A DNA stretch of 64,000 bases from Henckelia pumila (GCF_033568475.1 NC_133120.1:81382151-81446150); one strand, 5' to 3'. Positions 1 to 11,421 are shown, counted from the stretch's first letter. Notes: generated by a model not told the origin, from the sequence alone. Translations and numbers: made by a program.

Positions 1-1539
1 ATATCTCATATGATTCAAGAGTGCTGTTCATTGAGTTTTACGCTCAAGCACAAGAAAGGGAGGAATGGGATTCGTTTGTATACTATTCTATCTGAGCCAG
101 CATTGTATTCTCGGATCAGAGATGCTCAGATATCTGATGTTAAGACTCAGCGATTGGCACGTCTAGCCAATGGAGTTAATACATCTGGATTCCATTTTCA
201 GGCAGATGGTTTATTGTGCCTATCCAATAGAGTGGTTGTACCTAATGTTGCGGAGCTCAGGAATGATATTCTATCTCAAGCTCACAGGAGTCGATTATCA
301 GTTCATCCTGGAAGTATGAAAATGTATAAGGACTTGCGAACTAGATTCTGGTGGAAGGGAATGAAGCGAAGTGTTTATCAGTTTGTTTTGAGATGTTTGG
401 TTTGTCAACAGGTCAAGGCTGAACATCGACGACCAGGTGGATTACTGCAGAATCTTGAGATTCCCGAATGGAAGTGGGAGCACGTGACTATGGATTTTGT
501 CACCCACTTGCCTATGACTTCACGTCAGTGTGATGCTATCTGGGTCGTTGTTGACCGTTTGACGAAATCAGCACACTTTATTCCTTATAACCGGGAGTAT
601 TCTTATGATCGCATGGCACGCTTATACATCCAGGAGATAGTGCGATTACATGGGATTCCTGTAAGCATTGTCAGTGATAGAGATCCGCGATTTACCTCCC
701 GTTTTTGGGGTAGTTTTCAGGAAGCGTTGGGTACCACTCTGAGTTTGAGCACGGCGTATCATCCGGAGACTGACGGGCAGTCAGAGCGCACTATTCGTAC
801 GCTGGAGGATATGCTACGTTCTTCTGTCATGGATTTTGGTTTATCTTGGCAGGATCAGTTACCTTTGATTGAATTTGCCTACAATAACAGTTATCATCGT
901 AGTATTGATATGGCACCTTTCGAGGCATTGTATGGTCGACGGTGTCGTACTCCGTTATTCTGGGATGAAGTCGGGGAACGGCAAGTCGAGGGTCCTGAAT
1001 TGGTGCAGCAGATTGTAGACAAGGTGGATTTGATCAAGCATAGGATCAAAGTTGCTCAAGATAGACAAGCCAGTTATGCGAATATTCGCCGCAGGCCACT
1101 TCAGTTTGAGCCTGGTGAATATGTTTTTCTGCGAGTATCACCTTTCAGGAAGGTGAAGAGATTTGGTGTGAAAGGCAAGTTGTCTCCTCGTTACATTGGG
1201 CCTTTCCAGATACTGGAGAAAATCGGAGATTTTGCTTATCGTTTGGCTTTACCGCCATCTCTTTCCAGTATACACAATGTTTTTCATGTGTCGTTGCTTC
1301 GACAGTACATATCTGATGAATCTCATGTGATTCAGTCTACTGATATTCAGCTAGAGCCAGATCTGTCTTTTGTTGAACGACCAATTCGTATCCTAGACAG
1401 GAAGGAGAAAGTTCTTCGGAACAAGACTATACCACTTGTGATGGTACAGTGGCAGCGCCGAGGCGTTGAAGAAGCAACTTGGGAAACTGAGAGTCGTATG
1501 CGAGCAGAATATCCTGAGTTGTTTGCTTTGTATTTTTGA
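1..1539 (+). CDS. Ty3/gypsy chromovirus polyprotein, C-terminal part (integrase and chromodomain)
   Basis: The frame is open from the first base of the window to the TGA ending at 1539, so the N-terminal part (gag, protease, reverse transcriptase, RNase H) lies outside. Visible in order, counting residues from the ATG at 10: an H2C2 zinc-binding domain (about 92-135, with HPGSMKMY and CLVCQ), the integrase catalytic core (first Asp in MDFVTHLP, second in SDRDPRF, Glu in SERTIRTLEDM), the GPF-type C-terminal region (YIGPFQILEKIG) and a chromodomain-like tail (about 455-505, ending WETESRMRAEYPELF). Chromodomains are a hallmark of plant chromoviruses of the Tekay/Del type and are thought to steer insertion to marked chromatin. 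The visible part has no stop or frameshift. It is followed by a polypurine tract and the 3' LTR, as expected of an intact element end. Confidence 0.93.
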   Translation: MSHMIQECCSLSFTLKHKKGRNGIRLYTILSEPALYSRIRDAQISDVKTQRLARLANGVNTSGFHFQADGLLCLSNRVVVPNVAELRNDILSQAHRSRLSVHPGSMKMYKDLRTRFWWKGMKRSVYQFVLRCLVCQQVKAEHRRPGGLLQNLEIPEWKWEHVTMDFVTHLPMTSRQCDAIWVVVDRLTKSAHFIPYNREYSYDRMARLYIQEIVRLHGIPVSIVSDRDPRFTSRFWGSFQEALGTTLSLSTAYHPETDGQSERTIRTLEDMLRSSVMDFGLSWQDQLPLIEFAYNNSYHRSIDMAPFEALYGRRCRTPLFWDEVGERQVEGPELVQQIVDKVDLIKHRIKVAQDRQASYANIRRRPLQFEPGEYVFLRVSPFRKVKRFGVKGKLSPRYIGPFQILEKIGDFAYRLALPPSLSSIHNVFHVSLLRQYISDESHVIQSTDIQLEPDLSFVERPIRILDRKEKVLRNKTIPLVMVQWQRRGVEEATWETESRMRAEYPELFALYF

Positions 1540-1643
1540 TTACCATGTAAGATGTAATTACCGTTGTTGTAATAAGACATGGTTTGATGTTTCATATTGT
1601 TATCTTTATTGTCTTTAGATGTTATTTCGCGGACGAAATATCT

Positions 1644-1657
1644 AAAGGTGGGGAGAA
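1644..1657 (+). other. Polypurine tract of the gypsy element
   Basis: A purine-rich run (AAAGGTGGGGAGAA) directly abuts the TG that opens the 3' LTR. This is the expected primer for plus-strand DNA synthesis. Confidence 0.75.
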
Positions 1658-1781
1658 TGTAGTAACCCGGAACTCATTTTAAGATAATAATATGTTAAAC
1701 ATGATTAAGGGTTGGTAATTGATCTATTTTGGAGTGTTATTGGACTTCGGAAGAGGAATTTGGGCTTTTGACTTTGGGCCA

Positions 1782-2037
1782 GATCGGAAGCTCCGATCCT
1801 GACCACTTCGGAAGCAGATCGGATGCACGGGGATCGGACGTTCCGATCAGGAACGGAGGTTCCGATCTCAGCCAGCCAGCAATACTCGATGACTCAGCCG
1901 TGAGTTTTGACAAGTGTTGATCGGGGGTTCGATCGGAAGTTCCGATCCCGGAACGGTGGTTCCGATCCCGACGTGTCGGACATGCACAGAATGAGCTGGA
2001 ATCGGAAGCTCCGATCCCGAGATCGGTGGTTCCGATC
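1782..2037. repeat. Seven near-palindromic 17-mers in the gypsy LTR
   Basis: Seven copies close to GATCGGnnGnTCCGATC start at 1782, 1832, 1851, 1931, 1951, 2000 and 2021. The spacings are 50, 19, 80, 20, 49 and 21 bp. They alternate between an AAG/ACG-centred form and a GGG/TGG-centred form, and end 17 bp before the LTR TATA box. A role as protein-binding sites or enhancer repeats of the LTR promoter is inference. Confidence 0.8.
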
Positions 2038-2053
2038 GTTGCCGAGATTTTGA

Positions 2054-2063
2054 CTATAAATAG
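2054..2063 (+). promoter_or_regulatory. TATA box of the gypsy LTR promoter
   Basis: The sequence CTATAAATAG lies just downstream of the palindrome cluster, at a typical place for the U3 promoter of a plant LTR. Transcription would start around 2085-2100. Confidence 0.65.
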
Positions 2064-3156
2064 GGCTCATTTGCTTCAGTTTTGAAATACGAATTCCCGA
2101 GTTTCCTTCTTCAGTTATATAGTGTGAGTTATACACTTGAGGGCCCTATCGGTTATAATAGAGGTTCTGGAATAACCAAGGTGTGGTTATAGTCATCCGG
2201 GACTAGCGACTCCAAAGGGCTAACTACGGACGAAGGTATGGTCCGGGAATCTATTTAAGTTTTGGGAGTACTTATTAGCTTAGTTAAGGCTTATAGAATT
2301 TATGTAGTGATACGGTGAACTTTTGAATATAGGCTTGGAACCTAGGATCTATTATACTTGAACTAGCCTAGAGGTACGTACACATTGACTGAGATTGCCA
2401 GCGAGTATACATGTTTATATGTTGCATTTATTTGGCATTATTATATGGCATGATATATGATTTACCACTTTCTATATCCATATGTCATGTGCATATACAC
2501 GTTGAGCCTATACCTTGTTATACCTGATTATAGAGCCGCTCAACTCTATACTCGATAGTCTGTCACTGAGAGTACCGCGACGGCGGGGGCATTTATGTCT
2601 GTCTACTCTGGTGTACTGGACGAGTGTGGTTGCACCCAGAGGTTGATCCGTGCGGTGGCAGCACTCATATGGCGCCGGTTCTGAGCATGACTTTTCAGAT
2701 GACCCTGTACCAGTCATCATGTTGCATGCATTATATACATATGTTTACTCATGTCTATGTACTGGGCGTAGCGCTCACGTCCTAGTTGTTATCTTGGACA
2801 CCCTATTCCATGAGGCAGGCCGCAGGATGGACGGAGCTGGTAGTTCAAGGCAGGACTAGGGAGCAGGAGCCTTGAGGATTTTATTATACAGCAGGATTCG
2901 ATATAGCTGTATAATGTTTACTGTTTAAGATTTCGATTTGGTTGTATCATTACAGTATTAAGCCTGAATTATATTACTAAACTAATATGTAATTTATGGT
3001 TAAGTTTTCGCACGTTGTTACTCTGTTAAGTATTTTGATGTATTAAGTTTAATGCATGTTATTAGTTGCCAGTTAGTAGGTGATTCCATGCAGGGTCACT
3101 ACATATATATATATATCATAGAGCTAGTAATTAAAAATAAAATAAAGATTGATTGA

Positions 3157-3480
3157 TCATGAAGTAGTTTTGAAGGGGATTAATCGATCAGCAGCAGTAG
3201 CCATGCGCCCCATGACATGGACTTGAACCCGAAGCGAAAGGATGTAATCTATGGTCTCTTTGATCAAAGAGATTTCATCCATTTGTTCTCCGCCAGGCAC
3301 GAGCTTTTTCAGCACACGGGTTCGGCTTTTCAACAGTACTAGTTTCATACTACACATGATCTTGGCTCGAGCGAGGCCGCGGCTTCTCTTCAAGATTTTG
3401 TTAGTGCATCTGAAGGAGGGCGCTTCACGGCCTGATATTTTCTCGATTAGGGTTTTGTTGGAGCCGTCCCTGGCGATCAG
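3157..3480 (-). pseudogene. Fragment of an atypical (HLH-only) bHLH protein gene
   Basis: Reading down the minus strand, an open frame ends at the TGA at 3157-3159. It contains a helix-loop-helix: basic residues, then VLKKLVPGGEQMDEISLIKE and TIDYILSLRVQVHVM. This pattern is typical of plant HLH proteins of the IBH1/PAR/UPBEAT class, which bind other bHLH factors but lack a proper DNA-binding basic region. No ATG lies in frame at a sensible place: the first is an internal Met shortly before the helix. The frame upstream runs into unrelated sequence that includes a beta-carbonic anhydrase exon. I therefore read it as a displaced 3' gene fragment rather than a working gene. An upstream exon joined by splicing cannot be excluded. 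Confidence 0.5.
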
Positions 3481-3515
3481 AACAATTATGCATACAATGT
3501 AATAAGCGTACGCAC

Positions 3516-3593
3516 TTTGTCGAAAGCAGGGACCATGTTCGCAACATTTCGAACCACGAATGCTTCCTCTGGCTGGAAGTCGAGCACATGTGA
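3516..3593 (-). pseudogene. Single exon of a beta-carbonic anhydrase gene
   Basis: On the minus strand these 78 bases encode 26 residues beginning SHVLDFQP, then [11 protein letters not shown], and ending FDK. This is the stretch just after the zinc-site CSDSRV motif of plant beta-carbonic anhydrases. The piece is bounded by an AG before the first base and a GT after the last, so it has the shape of one exact exon. The exons that should flank it, including the one carrying the catalytic cysteine, are not recognisable nearby, and about 50 bases downstream the helix-loop-helix fragment begins. It is a non-functional captured or left-over fragment. Confidence 0.7.
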
Positions 3594-3893
3594 CTTAATA
3601 ATTTATTACACGCTTCTCGCTCTGAACTACCGAGCTATCGATTTCATGGTTAGCCCATTTCTTCACTCGTAGACCTTGACCAGTGTGATCTAAACAGTAC
3701 TAAACAATAGCTGAACTGTAAAAAGATAAAAATCCTAGTATGTAGGTAGGTCCAAAGCTTAGAAAGATGAGTGAGATTTGAGTTACGTGAGCACATTTGT
3801 TCCGAGTGTATTGAAAGACAAAACTCTTAGGTTTGTATCGTTTCTTTTAGTTTCTTGTAGCTTGCCACATTGTGAGTACAATTGTGTTCAGAC

Positions 3894-4612
3894 TAGGGGT
3901 GGAATCGGGTCGGGACCCGTCCCGTAACCCCCTTACCCGATTCCCGTCCCGATAAGAATTGAGATATTTTTTTTCTCCCGATCCCGCACCCGATATGTGT
4001 CGGGACCCGAATGTTCGGGATCCCGAACATTTGGGATCCCGTCGGGTCAGGAGAGGGTAATCCCGAATAATATTTTTTTAAAAAAAGAAATTCTATGAAA
4101 ATATTTTTTTGAAAAAAATTTATGAAAAAAATCAAACAATTTCTTAATACATTGCAAATAAATTAAAATTTCTTTATATATAACCATTAAAAAACTAAAA
4201 CATTTTTTTAGTACATTACAAATAAACTAAAACAACTACTTGATTAATAAAAAAACATATAATTATTCATAATAATAAAAAAAAACAAAATAAAAAATTA
4301 TAACTCAATGTTAATATTAAAAAATATAAATATAAAAAAATTATATGGTATATAATTATAAAACATTAATATTAAAACATAAAATTAAAAAAAATTAATT
4401 TTTTTAATTAAAAAATATTATTAAAAAATATTATTTTTATATTCGGGTCGGGAATCCCGTCGGGAAGGGTTGCCTATCCCGATCCCGACATTGATCGGGT
4501 TGAGAAAAATCCCGAACACTCGAGACGGAAAAAGTTCGGGACGAAAAAAATTCGGGACGGGAACGGGTTGGGAATCGGAACGGGTCGGGATTTTTTAAAA
4601 ATTTGCCACCTA
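3894..4612. mobile_element. hAT-type MITE with GC-rich ends, 8-bp target duplication
   Basis: The element starts TAGGGGTGG and ends CCACCTA, which are short imperfect inverted ends. It is flanked by perfect copies of GTTCAGAC (3886-3893 and 4613-4620). Eight-bp duplications are the signature of hAT transposons. Both ends are rich in CGGGTCGGGA-type repeats and the middle is almost pure A+T with no coding capacity. A related but truncated copy is at 63534. Confidence 0.85.
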
Positions 4613-4724
4613 GTTCAGACAAGTGTCTAATTTAAGCAACAACTTGGTCTTGTAAAGATTAGATCAGATGAGATAGTTATTTCAAGCATCAAGCAAAGAT
4701 TAGATAAGATGAGAACAGGTTACG

Positions 4725-4726
<2 letters not shown>

Positions 4727-4761
<35 letters not shown>
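4727..4761 (+). repeat. A35 homopolymer
   Basis: A run of 35 A residues. Two related purine-rich blocks (AAGATTAGATCAGATGAGA and AAGATTAGATAAGATGAGA) stand just before it. It might be the tail of a SINE or a retrocopy, but I see no RNA polymerase III boxes, so it is called only as a homopolymer. Confidence 0.9.
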
Positions 4762-4763
<2 letters not shown>

Positions 4764-5008
4764 ATTATGAATAATGTTGTCATAATTTTGTATTAATCAT
4801 TTAGATTGATTGATTTATGAATATATTTTTTAAAAAATACAAATAAATGTTATAAAAGAATTATAATAGCTGAGATAATATGAAGTATTATATAACAATA
4901 ACAATAACAATAACGTTTGATAAAAATAGATTTAAAATTATTCGACATATTGTTTACCCACAAATTTGTATGGTGGAAAGCACATACATGTTTCAACATT
5001 TATGCTCA

Positions 5009-8000
5009 TTAGTCGTTCTGAGGCCGAAGCTTGTACGAAGCCTCCGCGCGAGCTTCTTCCAACTTACTCGCAAGTTCCATCATGAAAGGTGTCTTTGTTC
5101 CATGAGTGATTCGCAATACGTCCCAAGCTTTGGTAAGTGACTTGACTGCTTCTTCCGTCTCGCCGAGCAACCTGTAAAATCAAGAGCATCAGCAAATGCT
5201 GCAGGTCCTGGGCATCAATCAATGAAATGGAACTAGAAAATTGTCAGAAAAACTAATTGCATGGGAATGATATGAATGAACAGAAAATAAGAATGTTACT
5301 ACGTAGACAAGTACAACACCTTTGGTCATGTATGAATCAGCTTTAGCAGATTTCAGCATATAGACGTACAGCAGTAAATAATTAAGAAAAGAGGATGAAT
5401 AAAGCTAGCTTCACAAGTAGAAGAAAACGGGAAGCAAAAAATTCTTACCATTCAAGTTTTCCACACGTATAATATTGCAATCCAAGCAATGGATGGAATC
5501 TTGGATACACACCTGTGTTAAATGCAGGAATTCAGCATTCAAAACAAGGAAAGAAAAGGCACAACTAGCGTTCAGTATGTCAAATGACCCAAGTAATGCA
5601 ATGGATTGGGCACTACCGCGCTAGTCAGTGGACACAAGATTAGCCTATTTTTTACCTACTACATTGACCATAAAACTGGAATTTCAGGGCATGATCAAAT
5701 AATCAGAAAACTGGAATTTTAGCACGTGCAAATATTTGATTTACAGTATAGCCATGGACCATCATCAAGTTATCTTGTGGAGAAATGTGAAGCCCATAAA
5801 TGCGTACTCTCGTAAATTGGAATGGTTAATCTGCAATATGATAGTGCTTCTTTCCAGTCTTGAAGTTCCATGAATATCTAGACAAGTAAAGTTTCATTAG
5901 AGTCTGTATATAAACGATCCGAGGAAGTAAATTCTGAGAGGAACAAAAGAACCAAGTGTGCCTTTAGAAGAGTCTCTCTAGTCCGCATAAGATTGATTGA
6001 AAATGGATGGTCTAACTTCATTTGGAATTTCTCGATCATCATATAAGCAGCACTTGCCTCAGCATTACCTGAATTCTGTCAAGAATAAACATATTCTTCA
6101 GAAGTAAACTCCCTACTTTTTAGCACATAATGTTCACCTTCTCCACTCAATTGAAATTTGGTGCCAATCCATAAGGGGTATTTAAAAAAGCGACTGCGGG
6201 ATATGATTTTTCCATAGATAAGTGTTGCTCATTAAAAATTACATATCATGATCACAGCCACTTTATCATAGTTCTGCAAATGCATTTTTCTGTAAATCCA
6301 AAATCTAAAAGGATACGGCCTGAGGAAAGGAACACGGAAGCCTTTTCCGACATTAATTTAACTTCATAAGCTATGTTTTTTATTTCATCTTTGTCCCTAA
6401 GAAGTCCACACTGTTGGCATATGAGCCCTGTACCATCTGCATGTACAAAGAGATTAAATGAGATGACTTTGAAGCGACGCACAATGAAAATTCGAGGAGA
6501 ATAAATATATTATCAATAACGAAAAACGTACCATGGTCACGAAGAAGAAAACCGCTACATTCACCATTCTTGCAACTATAACCTTCCAGAATAGCACTTT
6601 CTCGGATATCGTCAAATTGACCCTTAAACATAAAAGTCCCCTTGCTTAGAAGCACAGATAAACAGATGGAGGAAAGTCAACTACTTAAATATCACCAAAA
6701 AAGTGGGGAAAGATATTGATGGTACCAATTCTATGCAGCGTGAACAAGTGCAAGAGAAAAAGTACTGTTCTTTAAGAGCCTTTTGCCGAGTCACTGTGCT
6801 TCCAGCTGTTTCTATGTAACTGATCAACACCTAGTAACAATGCCAATTATCCATGTATAAACAAAGTACATGAAATTTCAATGGAAAATTTGAAGACACC
6901 AGATGAAAAGATTTTGAAGAGACACGTTACCTCAGCACCTTTAGGTATGTGTTGCACAGCTCGTACCACTGCTAGTCTTCCCTCAAATACTAGAATAGAA
7001 TTGGGTAAACAGCTAAAACACCAAAACCAATAATAAGTAACAATGTGGCGCGGGGGAAGAATAACAAGTATCGATGACTATTACCTGTGATTTATGATAG
7101 AAATGACTGGGTAAAGTCCTGTTCCGAGAGGTATCAGTTCACTGTCACAAATGGTATGTGCATTGCATGCTAGCTGAGGGTCGTTGCGAAGAAACACAAA
7201 CAATCGTTGAGACACAAGCCATCAAATGGATTCAGCAGATTAATATTAATCAAATATGGCAATATTGTCATTATGCTCCACTAACAAATGCACCAGAACA
7301 ACTAACAAATGCACCAGAACAAACACATACACAGAAACACATGCATCAGATTTCATTAACGTTCAATTCTTATCCAGAAACAGGTGTGGATAACTAATCA
7401 TCCACTCCCATTTCCTCGTAGAAGACTGAAGAATGATGCATCCAAGCAACACTCCTGTCTGGGAGCAGTAATGGCTATGAAATCAATCACATCAAAGAAA
7501 ATTATTCTGGGAAAATGCACAGTTTAGTGTTAAGCAACACTACATTTTTGCCTAGTTTTATTTAAAAGTAGGAAATAACAATGAAGTTACGCACAAGGAA
7601 AAAATGGCCCCAGTTTGGTGAGTTACCTTGGAAAAATTTTCTGCAATCTCTTTGATGTTGATCTCAGAATCTGGCCATTGGAGTATCAAATTGACAAGGT
7701 TAGCCATCTGAGCGTACAACACCAATTGTGTCTCATCAACGTCAGCCATATCTTAGTGAATAAATTAGTTAAAAGCAAACCAGTTCATCGTGGTTCATCA
7801 TATCAAGGAAACCACAGAGTCTAGCCCAGAGAAATACAAAAGGATACGAGATACCAAGGCCTCCACCAGCTTATAATTATCTGTCGCACTGGTGAGGAGA
7901 ATCTAGCAGCAATAAAACATCATGGTCATTTGGTAGATAACATCTAGCTTCGAGAGCTGCACAAGCACATATGTTTCCACCAACGGAAAATAAGTGGAAA

Positions 8001-9290
8001 TTTAACAGAGAACAGTAAAAGCGAACTGCAGAACCTTAATGTACAATCACCCAATGATGAAAATAACAAGAACACTTCGAACCAATCAACCTGTTCCAAA
8101 ATCCTATGTTAGCTCAAGATTATGGTTCTTGCTCCCGTTCCTGTCCATGGTTAATTAGCATATGTTTATTACTGAAGTATGCATATAAGTTCTATCCCCA
8201 TCATTCGTTCACGCTCTTTAACAAAAGCCTTGGAACATAGGTTTTTCCATATTTGGTACCTGATTTCAACATAACATGTCTCTCTTAAACTCCTAATGTG
8301 CACAACTTGAACCTGTACCTTGTTAAAGCCACCTATAACTCTTCACTAGGTTTAGTTAAGCATGTCGAACAAAACAATATGTGAACATAGCAGTTAAAAT
8401 CTCTACATCTCCAGGGCGAAATATGTTTAGCCGAGACAATACAAGCAAAATGTGATCCACCCATATTTTGTTTTTTTGCAAGTCAGATAAGTATATTCCT
8501 AAAGCTATTTGATTCATCACCTCTATCCACCAGTATGGCTTGGAAAAAAATTTCTTCGCTGATCAACAACAAAATAGCAATTATTTTTTCTATAAAATAA
8601 AAATATATGAGCAAGATACAGATAGTATACAGCCATAATCTTGATGCTAGTTCTCACCTTCTTGTATTCTAGCTGTCTTCGTAAATATAGTTTTACCATT
8701 AAACGTATGGACGGCGTGAGATATTTTAATCTTTCCTCGTCAACTTTAGACAAGGATTGGCATTCCACACGATGCATCTTCCAATCCAATTTCTGAAACC
8801 AATCATAAGTATTAAAGTTTCATTAAACACAAATAGTAAACACCACTGAATACTATTTAATCACAGTACTGAAACTCCAATTCAGTCATCAAGATAATCA
8901 CTTGGCACACAATCTACATATTCAGCTTCAGTCAATTTAGCGCAACTTAATTACCTGGCAGGAGCTGCCACAATACCAAACAACATGGCAAGAAGAACAT
9001 TTCTTGAGGTTTTTGGATGAAAAGCACCATTCGCATTTCGAGCAACCCGATTCCTTGTTCTTGCTTGGGACACAAACATATGGGTCCTCGCTTATGATAA
9101 CTTCCCCTGCAACACACAAAAGCACAGTCTTGAAGAACAACAAAATCAACAAGTTCGTGTAAACATTAATCGGTAATTTTTTTTCCAAACCCGGTGAAAA
9201 ATCACGAGTGGTGAAAAGGCAGCGACCCTTCTCTGGATTTGTTCTAACCGATAAGTTCTTATCATTCAATGCTTCCTGTAATTCCTCCAT
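5009..9290 (-). CDS. ASHR1: Histone-lysine N-methyltransferase ASHR1-like (SET and MYND domains)
   Basis: Fourteen exons on the minus strand: 9290-9191, 9106-8955, 8792-8658, 7902-7848, 7751-7627, 7173-7085, 7012-6931, 6830-6726, 6622-6532, 6436-6317, 6068-5962, 5877-5808, 5512-5449, 5171-5009. They total 1458 nt and give one uninterrupted frame of 485 residues, close to Arabidopsis ASHR1. A split SET domain surrounds a MYND zinc finger (Cys/His from about C58 to C95). The cofactor-site motif NHSC is at 217-220, the catalytic Tyr in ISYIE at 251 and the post-SET CTCSRC at 273-278; a helical TPR-like C-terminus ends RPQND. SMYD-class enzymes methylate lysines of histones and other proteins. 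The ATG at 9290 is chosen because its MEELQ start fits the family; upstream in-frame sequence has no ATG. All introns are GT-AG except the one after exon 11, which seems to start with GC. Confidence 0.92.
7280..7321. repeat. 21-bp tandem duplication in an ASHR1 intron
   Basis: Two adjacent identical 21-bp units (ACTAACAAATGCACCAGAACA) lie in the intron between exons 5 and 6 of the ASHR1-like gene. They have no obvious function. Confidence 0.9.
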
Positions 9291-10436
9291 TGATGCAGAA
9301 CTCAAGAGTTCTCTTTCCTCGTTCTGAACTGTTTCTTTCTGGGTTAGATGATCGAGGGCCTGCACGAGAGAAAGGTGGAAAATCGATCACGTTCTTGGGC
9401 TGCTGATTCTCGGCCTAGTTTCACGCTTGCGGCCCAAACCAATGCCCATTTCTGTATCATTATTTCCTCCGGCTCTTTGTCTCCCCATGTAAATCCTATG
9501 CGTGAAGATTCCATCTTTATTCTCACTCATTAGTATTCACACGTGTGCTGTTATTTTTATGTAATTAGTGGTAAAAATTAGTAAGTATGGGTGTTTGAAT
9601 AAATAATTAAAATTAAGTAATGGTAAAAATTTATAAGTATGGGTGTATGATTAAATAATTAAAATAAAAATTAATAAAGGTTGGGTTTGAATGAAATAAT
9701 TTGAAATGCATGTATTTAAATGTATGTTCATTGTTTATATAATCTACACAAAAAAATCAAATTCATCTTTATATTTATTTACACTATAATTGATATAAGC
9801 ATAATGAATTTCAAATTTTTAGAACATTGAAATCATTTGAAATCTATTGTGGTTATAGGCGTTTGGCAGACCTTATAAGCACTTTAAAATTGTTTGACAA
9901 ATTTAAAAAGAAAAAATTAAAATATATCAAACTAAGTTGTTTGAAACATTTATAAGATGTTTTTTTTAAAAAAAAAAAGTTTTTTCCAAAAATGTCTTAT
10001 TTAATATTTTATTTCCTCATGTTATTTTGATCTATATTTTGTTAAATACATTCCGCTCATTTAACATTAACTTAAAAGTTTATCAACCACCCAATTTTTA
10101 CATTAACCTAAAATATAAAATATTTTCTTATTTTCTTATTTCAAAAAAATAATTATTTCATTGTTAATATATACGTTATGATAAAATTCTAAAATTATTT
10201 ATATATATATATATATAATTACTTGTATTGCCTTCAATGTATATTATTTTTGGTCAGTTTGACAATCAAAAATTTTTATAATATCAAACACGTCAATATC
10301 TTTAAGTTGTGTAAAATAAATTCATTCAAACACTTTAACAGCTTATTTTTAAAATAAGACCCAACAGCTTAAAATCTTCTAAAACAGTTTATATATCTTA
10401 TAACTTATTAGTTGCTTTTATTAAGCTTCTCAAACA
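9291..10436. other. Upstream region of ASHR1 and AT-rich spacer
   Basis: The first 250 bases are of mixed composition and should hold the 5' leader and promoter of the minus-strand ASHR1-like gene; I found no clear TATA box. Two imperfect copies of a roughly 55-bp unit (GGTAAAAATT...AAGTATGGGTGT) lie at 9568-9655. From about 9858 the sequence is AT-rich and looks like an old TIR element: it opens GGCGTTTGGC, and a matching inverted end occurs around the MITE at 10437. I see no gene. Confidence 0.5.
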
Positions 10437-10765
10437 TAGAGGTGTCAAAACGGGCTGGTGGGACGGGCCGGCCCACAACCCTTCTCAACCCACCATTAGG
10501 CGGGGTGAGGCGGGTGGCCCCCCTTTAAGGCGGGTTGGGAAAACCCCAACCCAACCCACCAATTTTAAGTGGCGGGGCGGGCCAACCCGGCGGGCTTACG
10601 TGTAATTTGGCGGATTTTGGTGGGCCAACCCGCAACCCACCATTAGGCGGGGCGGTGCGGGCCGACCCATCTTTAAGGCGGGTTGGAAAATTGCTAACCT
10701 AACCCACCTATTTTGTATGGCGAAGCGGGCCAACCCGACGGGCCTAGCCCATTTTGACACCTCTA
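10437..10765. mobile_element. hAT-type MITE, 329 bp
   Basis: It starts TAGAGGTGTCAAAACGGGCT and its other end is the inverted copy with one mismatch in 20. Perfect 8-bp target duplications CTCAAACA flank it (10429-10436 and 10766-10773). The interior is GGCGGG-rich with no coding capacity. It is non-autonomous. Confidence 0.9.
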
Positions 10766-11421
10766 CTCAAACACCATATAGAGTGAAAATAAGTAAGAGA
10801 TTGATTTGAATTTCAATTGTTAAAGTTATTTAACAATGAAAATAATCAAATGATTAATCTAAATGCAACCTAAATTGATTATAAATCGTACATTTAGAAA
10901 AAAGAATCCAATAATTTAGAAACGATAAAAAAACTTTTTAATATAACACCTGTCGTTGAATTTTTATAGTTACTGTCACATCGAAATTTTAAGATTCTTG
11001 GTATTCAACATATTTTGAACATTTGTGATTTGTAATTATAGATGCAACATACCATGAAAAAAACATCACGCGTTTCAAAATAAATTCAACATGAGCAATA
11101 ATTGGCTCTATCATCAAATAATAATGTCTTTGTTGAAATACATATCCGTTCAAAAGTTTGATTAATAATAATAAAAATAAGAATAATAATAATAATATCA
11201 ATATCAATAGAAAATTTAATGTACCAAAAAATCATCATTACATATTAAAACTCAAGAAAATATTTTATTTTTTTCAAATTCATTTTAATATTTATTTTTT
11301 AAAATGGTGTATGGTCATGAGTGTGTAACTTTGTTTTATAATTTTTTTTTCTACTGCTAGTAGATCCGTCAATTTGGATTCTGTGTGTAAATTTTTTTAT
11401 ATTTTTTTTTCATACTGCTGG

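Larger units (their letters stand above)
1658..3103 (+). repeat. 3' LTR of the Ty3/gypsy chromovirus
   Basis: The LTR begins TGTAGTAACCC and ends GGGTCACTACA, which are inverted copies with one mismatch in 11 and give the usual TG...CA termini. It is about 1446 bp long. It starts right after a polypurine tract, 118 bp past the polyprotein stop. Inside are a cluster of near-palindromic 17-mers (1782-2037) and a TATA box (2054-2063). The 5' LTR is outside the window, so neither the age nor the target duplication can be read. Confidence 0.88.

Noticed and set aside
3251..3502. Plus-strand frame overlapping the HLH fragment
   Set aside because: The minus strand shows a clear helix-loop-helix and a carbonic anhydrase exon; the plus frame is their shadow.
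9290..9365. Longer N-terminus for the ASHR1-like protein starting at 9365
   Set aside because: That codon is GTG; the first in-frame ATG is at 9290 and its MEELQ start matches the family.
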